NCBI GenBank assembly: GCA_009801085.1
Contig: VNWV01000001.1
Location: 6,758,001-6,822,000, forward strand
DNA length: 64,000 bases
Reading direction: 5' to 3'
DNA from: Lasiodiplodia sp. COLG20
Lineage: Eukaryota; Ascomycota; Dothideomycetes; Botryosphaeriales; Botryosphaeriaceae
In this document: positions 56,336-64,000 of the stretch, one piece after another
Numbering within the stretch: position 1 is the stretch's first letter
Layout of the letters: every line of letters begins with the position of its first letter
Translations under genes and position numbers: made by a program
Notes under the pieces: model-generated
Databases searched by the model: none
What the model saw: the letters and a program-made list of their open reading frames with translations, nothing else
Told to the model about the DNA's origin: nothing

Positions 56336-57882
56336 TTACCTGAACTCGTCCATGAATTTACGGTGGAACTCCACAATCCGGCCAATCCACTCTGTGCCTG
56401 GCGCAAGGAAAGTGGTGCGGAAGTGCCAGGTACCGTCCCTCTGACCGAAGCCGGAGCCGGGCACGGTGCAGACACCCGTCGCGTCGAGCATGCGCAAAGT
56501 GTAGAACTCGTCGGGCTTGCGGCCTTCTTTCTCAGCCTGCTGGATCGCCTTCTCCGGGAGAGTAATGGTGGGGAATAGGTACATCGAGCCCTGGGGGATA
56601 GTCAGCTTATGCAATTCCAAGGTTTAATGGAAAATGCTTACGGCAGGCGAGGCACACTCCACTCCCTCCATCTTCTTGAAGGCCTCGAACAGCGCCATCG
56701 CGCGCTCGTGGTAGCTCTTGTAGATGCCGTCGTGCTCTTCCTTGTACAACGCATAACTTGGCTCGCCCTCCTTGGGCGGGTTGACCATCATCTCGACAAA
56801 GCACTGACCAATGACAGGCGCGCACAGCTGAATGGAGACGAACTTGTAAATCTCGGCCTTGACCTCCGGGTCGAATCCAACCATCTCGTAGTATCCACCA
56901 CGGTGGCCGCATTCACCAACCATACCCTTGGAAATGGAGTGCAATGACGCAAGCTCCAGTTCGTCGTACTTACCAGGCTCCTCCTGCTGCAATTCGCGCA
57001 GCGCCTTCTTGAACGAAATAAACTTGCCGCTGAAAACGTTCGTCTGGTAGACCTCATCGGCCATCACGACCAAGTTCTTCTCCGCCGCAAACCTCAGAAC
57101 ACTGTGGATATCCTCCGAGCTCAAGCTGGCGCCCGTGGGGTTGCCAGGGTTGATGACGACGATCGCGCGCACGTCAATGCCCTCCGCGATAGCCTTGTCA
57201 TAGCCGGCCTTGATGTCCTCCAGGCTGGTTCCCCAGTGTGTTGACTCATCAAGGTAGTACGGCACAGCCTGCGCGTTCAGGACGGAAAGTGTGGCAGTGT
57301 ACAGAGGATACTGGGGAATCGGGACGAGGACACCAGACTTCTCGTTCTCGCAAATGATGTGGAGAAGCGCGTTCACGCCAGACGAGGCGCCGGCGCTGAG
57401 GAAGATGTTCGCCGGGTCGGCCGGGAATCCGTCGCGTCCTGGTGGTGTCAGAACCGCGTTTTCCGTCACACAATGCAACACAACGTACTCTCGATATACT
57501 TGGCAACCTCCTCCCTAACCGCCGGTGAGCCCTGGCTCTGGCTGTATGCGCCAACGCTTCCGACATCCCTCAGCAATTTCCTCGCCCTGTCGATGACATC
57601 CTGCTTGTAGCCCAGGCCGTTCTTCAGCACGTCCTCATGCTCCAACAGCAGAGGGTTCTCTATCAGACTTGCGACCTGGCGGAAGAAGGTGAGAGGCTTC
57701 TGGTCCAGCTGCTGCGGGTTGCCAATGTTCGCCGGGATAATGGTGTCGAAAGGAAGGTCGCCCTTCTCTCCCCTGGCCAGACGAGCGCGGTACTCTTCGC
57801 TCTTGACAGCGAGCTCGCCGCGCACGGCGTACTTGGCCGCCTTGACGTGGGGGTTGATGTTGTTGATTGTGAGGGCCTTCAT
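56336..57882 (-). CDS. Alanine aminotransferase
   Basis: A PLP enzyme that interconverts alanine and 2-oxoglutarate with pyruvate and glutamate. Exons 57882-57489, 57438-56642 and 56590-56336 join to 481 residues. Family blocks: INPHVKAAKYAVRGELA, NIGNPQQL, YSQSQGSP, RRDGFPADPANIFLSAGAS, IPQYPLYTATL, VINPGNPTGASL, MADEVYQTNV and LHSISKGMVGECGHRGGY with Lys302 as the Schiff-base lysine. The C-terminus has FGQRDGTWHFRTTFL. The called start lacks a mitochondrial presequence, so this form should be cytosolic. A presequence-like reading upstream is in another frame and begins with GTG, so it is not used. Confidence 0.94.
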
Positions 57883-58759
57883 CTTGAGTGTCTGTGTGGA
57901 GGAAAAAGCGCGGGCGGCGGCGGGGAAATGCGGAGAGAAAGACGAGCGACGGGTTTGAGCGCCGAGGCTGGAGGCGGCGGTGGATGCTATAAATGCGACT
58001 TAGCACATTGGGCTGTGTGCGGACAGTTTATCCAGCTCTGGTAGAACGGAAGGAAACGGGCTGGCCCGTGACGGAGCACATGTCGCCGTCATCGGCGCAG
58101 GGACACGAGGGGTTCGCGCAGTGGGGTAGGCTGCGGGCGCGTGGGGAGGACGGCTTCCTACCGCAAATCGGCGAAGGCAGGGCCGCCGGGGTGACTCGTT
58201 CGCATGACTGGAACGCCCTCACGGCGCGCCCGAGTGTCAGCCGGCGCACAGTCATGGCGGTGACGCGCTCCTGACGCGTGGGGTGTCTGCTGTCTTTGGG
58301 AGGCCTTGTGATACTGTGCAACTTGCGACGCGCTGGGTGCTGCAATGCGATCCTGATGTAATTAAGTTTGCGGCGGTTGGTCAACGCACGTCGCCAATCT
58401 CACTGGTCCAGGGTCCGAGATCGCCGGGATCGCTTATCAAGGTGCGAAAGGAACCGGCGGCGGCGCGGCAGAGCTTGGGCGGGCAGCGCGAGAGGGAGGA
58501 GCGGAGCAGAGCTCAAGATCGTGGCGACGACGCGGAGTATTTAAGAGTGCGTCCGCGGAACGGCTCCTCCCTTCCCGCCATGGCCGATGCCGCAGCTATT
58601 GGCAGGTGCAACATTTGTGCGACCTGTGCGTCGTATCAAAGCGGAAATTCGCGATAAGCATTACTCTATCTTTTGAGGCTTTATGCTTGGTGCACTTGCG
58701 AATGTCTTTCACCCATTACAAATTTTCAGCTAGCTCCATCGTAGCCCCAACACTATTGC
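57883..58759. other. Intergenic region
   Basis: 877 bases: promoter of the alanine aminotransferase gene (left) and 3' side of the Rpn7 gene (right). Frames present are short and GC-driven. No gene is called. Confidence 0.5.
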
Positions 58760-60337
58760 TCAACCCCGTTCGCTTCCCCGGAGTCTCACCGTCTGTCCGT
58801 ACTTCTGAAGCTTCGTGATCAGCTGGTCACCTTGCTTGACCACGTCATTGTACTGCTTGTTCTTGTCATCCGGCCGATTCGTCTCGATGATGCCGCGGAC
58901 ACGATCGACGGTGCACGGCACGCGGTCTGCCGCAATGAACTTGGAGAGGTCCCTGTTGAGACGTGTCAGCGATTTTTATTTCGCACATGCTTCGGGCCGG
59001 ATTGACTCACTTGTCGAGGAAATCCACCGAAACTCCAAAGTCGTTGGCCATGCTCTGGAGACCAACAACCCTGTAGCTCTGGAGGAGCTGCTGGTAACCG
59101 CGGAGGCGCATCTCACGGACGAACCAGCCGCGGTGCTCGTACAGGTAGCGATCCTTGCTAAGGAAGTTCTCCTCAACGGCAGCTAGGGCGTGGAAGAAGC
59201 TGCGGTAGTTGCCCTGGTACAGGCTGTTGACGAGGTTTGCTAGCGGGCTAAAGTCGATCTGCGCCTCCGAATCCGCGCTCGTCTGGCCCAATGTAGTGAG
59301 GTTGACCGCAGCTTGTCCGGGGGTGCTCGAGGTTGCCGTGCCTTCGGGCTTCTCCTCATCACCAGCAGCAGGGCCTGAGGAGATGGCGCCCGTCAACGCG
59401 GAAAGCTTCTCCTCACCCTCACCGAGAATCGCCTTGATCTCCGGCGCATCGACGACCTTGGACTTGAAGTCCACACGCTTGAGGGAGACAGAACCAGCGA
59501 GCACGGCGTATATGACGAGGTTGGAGTAGCTGCAGAGCTCGTAGCTTGTGAATGTGGAAAGACTGTCAAGAAGCAGCGGTGCAGCCTGGTTGTAGCTGCG
59601 GATGGTGAGGTAGTGCAGACCTGAGTAGGCCTTGAGGCGGTTGCGGCGGTCCCAGTCACCACCGCTCTCAACCAGCGTAGTCGCGCGCTCCACCGATGTC
59701 TTGACAAGGACCTTGTCGCCGAAGAAGAGACCGACGCGGATGATGGCAAGGACGATATCGATCTTCGTACCGAGGATGCCCGTGTTCTCGAAGACAGCTT
59801 CGTACGCGGCAATCGCCTTGTCCTGATTGCAGACCACAGTTAGAGAATTCACCTGGAGGTGCGAAGCTGTGGACAAACCTTGTCTCCGACGCGCGTCCAG
59901 AACTCTGCCCTCTTGCCTCGTGCCGTCTGAATCTCAGTCTCACCAGCCTTCTCAACCGCCTCCTCCTCCTCCTTCTGTATAGCTTCCAGTTCCTTCTCAT
60001 TGTCCGCTTTCAGCTCCTCGTAAAGCTTCTCATCCCAAGGTAGAGTGACGTTCAATGCCGGCTGCTTGGTGGGGGCGAGCAAGCTTCCTATGCTGGATGA
60101 CGCTCTCCTCGGCCGGACCGGCTGCTGAGTGGAGCCTTCACCAGGAGCGTTCAAGATGCCCTCCGAAGGATGCGCCAGGTGGCGGTAGAGAGGCGCCATC
60201 TTGTGCTCCTTGATGGCATCTTGGAGGATCTTCAGCGAGGAGTCCTGGGTGGCCTTGGACGAGTACGGGTTCGTGATGTGGAAGATGTGTTGCGACAGCT
60301 GAAGGTCGGGGTTCTTAGCGTACTGTGGCTCCCCCAT
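58760..60337 (-). CDS. RPN7: 26S proteasome lid subunit Rpn7
   Basis: A PCI-domain subunit of the proteasome regulatory particle lid. Exons 60337-59879, 59822-59011 and 58952-58760 join to 487 residues. Family blocks: YAKNPDLQLSQHIF, MAPLYRHLAHP, KAIAAYEAVFENTG, KIDIVLAIIRVGLFFGD, LKAYSGLHYLTIRSY, YELCSYSNLVIYAVL and, in the PCI domain, GNYRSFFHALA, RDRYLYEHRGWFVREMR-like sequence and YGQTVRLRGSE at the end. Compared with the usual layout it has two insertions: about 40 residues after the first helices (LNAPGEGSTQQPVRPRR) and about 35 before the PCI domain (GDEEKPEGTATSSTPG), both disordered in composition. It shares a 395-base bidirectional promoter with the cap methyltransferase gene. Confidence 0.95.
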
Positions 60338-60732
60338 GGTGAACGACGACCGGAGATGGAGGACTGAGGGAGGGAGATAGGGACGGAGCGGTTGGAAGGT
60401 AGATGGCGAGGGTGGTTGGTGGTGACGGAGCTCTGGGTTGTGGCGGCGTGTTGATGGAAGCTCGTTGTCGCAGCTCGGCGGCGCTTCTTCGGCGTTTGGC
60501 GTCACAGTCCAGGTGCGGAAGGAACAGCTCAAGAGTCGCACGCAGCTTCCTTAAAGCGCCGAGTTATCTGTCAAACTCCATTGTTCGACCACATCCAACT
60601 ATTGGCCACCATCTGGCGGCCCGCAGTCTCGCTTTTGGGGCTCAAAACTTCCACTGCAACTTTCCCACCGCTGCAGCTCGCAAATCTAACCAATCTACGC
60701 CCTCAGTCGAGCACACGAGCAGCCCCGCCACC
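60338..60732. promoter_or_regulatory. Bidirectional promoter of RPN7 and the cap methyltransferase gene
   Basis: The two ATGs face away from each other 395 bases apart, so one short region should drive both. It includes CCAAT on the minus strand at 60601-60605 within GGTGGCCAATAG (60610-60599). That is one base different from the PACE element GGTGGCAAA bound by Rpn4 at proteasome genes. The PACE reading is tentative; the CCAAT box is exact. Confidence 0.45.
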
Positions 60733-62336
60733 ATGCCCCAAGAACGAGGCTTCCCCTCAAGCAGCCAGAAACGCGGTCGCTCCCGTTCCAGGTCCAGGTC
60801 ACCTCCGCGCAAACGTCCCGGCGCCTCGGCCCGCACAAACCGCGACCGAAGACCCCCTCACGGTCCCGACAGACATCGCTCAAATGCAAGAGACCCCAGC
60901 CCCACACGCTCACCTTCGCGCTCCCCGCCGCGCCAGCTGAAGCGTCCGGGCGGTGCTGCGCGCATCAGCCAGGCCGAGCGTGAGGCAGCCCGTCGCCGTC
61001 AAGAAGAGCGCGAGCGGGAACTAGAAAGAGAAAGGCAAGCCGCTGCCGCCGCCAGGGGAGTGGGCGATGTTGTGAAACAGCACTACAACGCAGTGCCGGA
61101 GCGTGGACGCGAGTGGCGCAAGACAGACAGCAAGATCAAGGGGCTTCGGAGTTTCAACAACTGGGTGAAGTCGTGTGTCATCCAGAAATTCTCGCCGGGC
61201 GATGAGTCCCTGGGAGAATCAAGATATGGGGAGAACATTCTTGTGCTAGACATTGGGTGCGGCAAGGGTGGAGATTTGCAGAAGTGGCAGTCAGCACCTC
61301 GCCGTGTCGATCTGTATGTTGGCATTGACCCTGCGGACGTCTCCATCGACCAGGCAAGAGGTCGCTACGAGCAGATGAAGAGGAAACCATATCGTGGCCG
61401 GCCACAGCACGTTTTCCATGCTGAGTTCTTTGCAAAAGACGGCTATGGCGAGTGGCTTGGCGATATCCCCATCATTCGCGAAGTCGGAATCGACCCACAC
61501 GTTGGGCCTGACAGCGGCGGTGCGGGTCGGTTTGGAGGTGGCGGTTTTGATGTTGTCACGATGATGTTTTGCATGCATTATGCTTTCGAAAGCGAACAGA
61601 AGGCTCGCGGAATGCTCCGAAACGTCGCCGGCTCCTTGAAGAAGGGAGGACGATTCCTCGGAGTCATCCCCAATTCAGACATCCTCTCAGCTAAGGTAGA
61701 GGAGATCCACAAGAAGGATGGGAAGGGGAAGGCTGCTGATGGGTCCGGTTCGCCTGCATATGCCAGCGATGACGACTGGGACCCGGAGAAGCCTGCGGAA
61801 GAGCCGAAGGAGGAAGCAGCTTCATCGGAGAAGGAGGAAGGCGAAGCCAAAGACGAGTCGGTCGAATGGGGAAACAGCATATACCGCGTCAAGTTTCCTG
61901 GAAAGACCCCTGCAGATGGTGTGTTCAGGCCTCCTTTCGGCTGGAAGTATTTCTACTTCCTTGAAGAAGCCGTGGAGTCAGTACCGGAGTATGTTGTGCC
62001 GTGGGAAGCTTTCCGAGCGTAAGTACAAGCATTCCTTGGTAAATGTGGCACACGCTGATACTTTCGTTCTAGCCTTGCGGAAGACTACAATTTGGAATTG
62101 CAATATCGAAAGCCGTTCAATGAGGTCTGGGACGAAGAGAACGGCGACCCCATCCTTGGGCCCTTGAGCGAGCGCATGGGTGTCAGAGGCAGAGATCGCG
62201 GTCCTCTACTGATCAGTGATGAGGAGATGGAAGCCGCAAGTAAGACTCCACACGTATTAGGGAAACAACCGCCTTTTCCATACTAACGCCATTTAACGCA
62301 GGCTTCTACCACGCCTTCTGCTTCTATAAAGTCTAG
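60733..62336 (+). CDS. ABD1: mRNA cap guanine-N7 methyltransferase
   Basis: A nuclear enzyme that methylates N7 of the guanosine cap on mRNA using S-adenosylmethionine. Exons 60733-62018, 62073-62239 and 62302-62336 join to 495 residues. The N-terminus is an RS/RP-rich disordered extension (SRSRSRSPPRKRPG) of about 100 residues. The catalytic core has VKQHYNAVPERGREWR, FNNWVKSCVIQKF, the SAM site VLDIGCGKGGDLQKW, GIDPADVSIDQAR, FDVVTMMFCMHYAFES and GGRFLGVIPNSD. An acidic insert (about 345-385, EEPKEEAASSEKEEGE) precedes NSIYRVKF, then YFFLEEAV-type sequence and YRKPFNEVW; the end is FYHAFCFYKV. The start at 60733 has the context CCACCATG; the open frame extends upstream to an ATG at 60403, but that stretch is not family-like. 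Confidence 0.95.
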
Positions 62337-63378
62337 AAGTCAACTCAAACCAATTCTATATGGGCGTCGGCCATCCTTTTTGCATCCTCTTTTGGCTTGG
62401 TCCTTACCAACCTCATCCTGCTTCCGACTCGGATCCTTGCGCATTGATGATTGTTTTACTTGATAGTCTAAGCAATCATCAGCATTAGACACGGCTCACG
62501 CTCCGTCTTTGTAAATTATATAAGAGCCTCCACGAGCTTGATCCACTGTCGATAGTGCCTGCAAGCTTGTTTCATGAGCAGTCACAAAGGTCTGGTGTAG
62601 CGGCCCCCGTTACACATGCCTTATGACTTGCCGACTGTGACTACATGACAGTCATTGCTCCTGCTCCTGCTCCTTCTCCAGACTACTATCTCGGTCGCCT
62701 CCCAGGCTCAGCTGCTCAGATGCACGGATTGGGCACACTCGATATCAAAGCAGAGTGTGAATGCGGAAGATATGCCAGCTGAAGAAATTATGTAATTCAA
62801 CTTGAAGAGTAAAATATTTCTGCACCACATCATACATACAAGATTGGTTTGCGATAGGGAGCCGGCACTTGAAAAGTTCATAGACATCAATCTAACGATT
62901 GTTTCAACAGAGGATCTAGACGGCATCTCCAAATACCCTGACTTCATTGCAGTAGTAAGTGAGCCGAATTTAATTATTCTAATTATACGTCGTAAACCAA
63001 AGGCTCCCTCTTTACCTCAATATCAAGTATGGTGTTTGTTGAAGTACGAAGAGCCGCACGTAGTATTTACCCAGAATAGAAGGCCTATTTGGCCTTGGTC
63101 ACACCTCTAATTGTATATAGTCTCTGCTGGTCACGAATTATGGTTTCCATAATATTAGAGGCGTTGTGGGAGATGATATTCATCGTATTCTCGAAGTTCT
63201 TTAACTTCTTACATATGATTTTAAGTAGAGTTAACGAGTAGGCGCGATCTCTCTGAACTACTTACTAGGGTTTCAAAGTAGGGGTGCTTAGATTAGCGCC
63301 ATGCTCTAGTAGTTGTAGAAGCAGATTGAATCATAGGAGAAATGGTTTTATTCCTGCGAATGGGTGAGCCTAAAGCTC
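62337..63378. other. A/T-rich convergent intergenic region
   Basis: 1.04 kb between convergent genes. The part from 62750 to 63350 is clearly more A/T-rich than the flanking genes. A frame at 62802-63110 (start MKSKIFLHH) has no recognisable motif. It could be relic sequence, but no repeat structure was found. Confidence 0.45.
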
Positions 63379-63862
63379 TCAAAATCTATAGCTGACGAGC
63401 ATGAAGGCTGACATCGTGGCCACTACCAATGTTGCCAAACCGATCCACTGAGGACTTCCAGTTGTTTGTAGATAGAACTGGGTCGCCAAGGATCCTGCAA
63501 CACCAATGTATGACCAAACCAGCGCTATCACTAATTGTCCACTGTCTGAATGAATCCAAAACCTCCCATCATCCTCGTGCTGGAATGCTAAAACCACACA
63601 TGCGACCGTGATTCCAGTAAAGGCGAGGGCCCATGGGGTGACGATTTGGAAGAAGTAATCTGGCTCCGAGGGTTGTTGGGGTTCATCGATTGAGTCTGTC
63701 ATGTCGATGAAAGTAGGCAAATCGAATCCAAATTCGGTCTGAGTCGCTATAGAAAATTAGCTTGAGCTTCACTTAAAGTATACTAAAACACTTACAGGTT
63801 AGGTCTAGGCTTTGTGGTTTCTCAGACTTGGAGTCTGTTTGCTGCCGAAATGTCGAGTCCAT
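63379..63862 (-). CDS. Small membrane protein of unknown function (144 aa)
   Basis: Two exons (63862-63796 and 63746-63379) join in phase to 144 residues. The first half is polar and acidic (MDSTFRQQTDSKSEKPQSLD, DSIDEPQQPSEPDYFF). Three hydrophobic segments follow: TPWALAFTGITVACVVLAF, QLVIALVWSYIGVAGSLA and WIGLATLVVATMSAFMLVSY. No signal peptide and no family that I recognise. The gene seems complete: a GT-AG intron of 49 bases with consensus ends, an ATG and a stop. Confidence 0.65.
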
Positions 63863-64000
63863 GGCGAGAGGGTATTGAAAAGACCTAGTTGGCTTCAAGG
63901 TGACTTTAAGTTGTCTTCGGTAATTGCGTTGGGGAACTCGCAACCCATATATTTGGTGGTTGCAGTCTTTTAGGGCGTCCTTTCTAGCGAAGTATGGGAC
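63863..64000. other. Window end: upstream of the small membrane protein
   Basis: The 138 bases to the end of the window would be its promoter region. No gene is seen. Confidence 0.4.

Noticed and set aside
57635..58006. Mitochondrial-presequence-like start for the aminotransferase (LSRIYSIHRRLQPRRSN)
   Set aside because: It is in a different frame from the enzyme, begins with GTG and no intron joins it to the coding frame.
60403..60732. Upstream ATG extending the cap methyltransferase by 110 residues
   Set aside because: The extension is not family-like and lies in the shared promoter; the ATG at 60733 has a good context (CCACC).

Overview
The window looks like a stretch of chromosome from a filamentous ascomycete (Pezizomycotina). 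Genes carry short GT..AG introns of about 40-130 bases (one in the cytochrome b5 gene is about 300), UTRs and intergenic spaces are moderate, and the content includes a group VIII phytochrome histidine kinase, fungal NLR-type receptors, a W-rich GPI-type wall protein and Dal5- and DHA1-type transporters. A Dothideomycete or related class is plausible, but the sequence alone does not settle it. Exon joints were worked out by hand; for most multi-exon genes the exon lengths sum to a whole number of codons. Layout: 972-3228 (+) Dal5/ACS-type MFS transporter, 12 exons. 3501-8742 (-) an NLR with a nucleoside-phosphorylase-like head, NACHT and a long ankyrin tail, with one frame break. 8743-11932 is gene-poor. 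11933-16839 (+) a second NLR in head-to-head orientation: its alpha/beta-hydrolase head is decayed, while its NACHT and tail remain open for about 1140 codons. 17176-18768 (-) DHA1-type MFS transporter. 19127-20279 (-) fructosamine-kinase-like protein. 20280-23041 nothing convincing. 23042-25420 (-) signal-peptide multi-pass membrane protein of unknown family. 25630-25895 a foldback, MITE-like element. 26044-27845 (-) secreted type-B carboxylesterase. 29134-30083 (-) PEX11. 32708-33697 (-) cytochrome b5. 35787-40361 (-) phytochrome hybrid histidine kinase. 42831-44573 (+) PPCDC-like flavoprotein fused to ankyrin-like repeats. 45221-46515 (+) nuclear-type protein with a SUMO-interacting motif. 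48300-53700 (-) ankyrin-RCC1-BTB protein of the IBtk/Btb3 type. 54793-55542 (-) W/G-rich GPI-type protein. 56336-57882 (-) alanine aminotransferase. 58760-60337 (-) proteasome subunit Rpn7. 60733-62336 (+) mRNA cap guanine-N7 methyltransferase. 63379-63862 (-) small membrane protein. Two kinds of region are visible. The left third (about 3.5-25.9 kb) is accessory: NLRs in different states of decay, transporters, an orphan membrane protein, a mobile-element remnant and long gene-free spaces. The right half is mostly conserved housekeeping or signalling genes (peroxisome division, cytochrome b5, light sensing, ubiquitin adaptor, proteasome lid, cap methylation, amino-acid metabolism). No biosynthetic core enzyme, CRISPR array, rRNA or tRNA gene was seen. 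The most interesting items are the divergent NLR pair with two different enzyme-like heads, the unequal decay of the second NLR, and the flavoprotein-ankyrin fusion that has lost a PPCDC catalytic asparagine.
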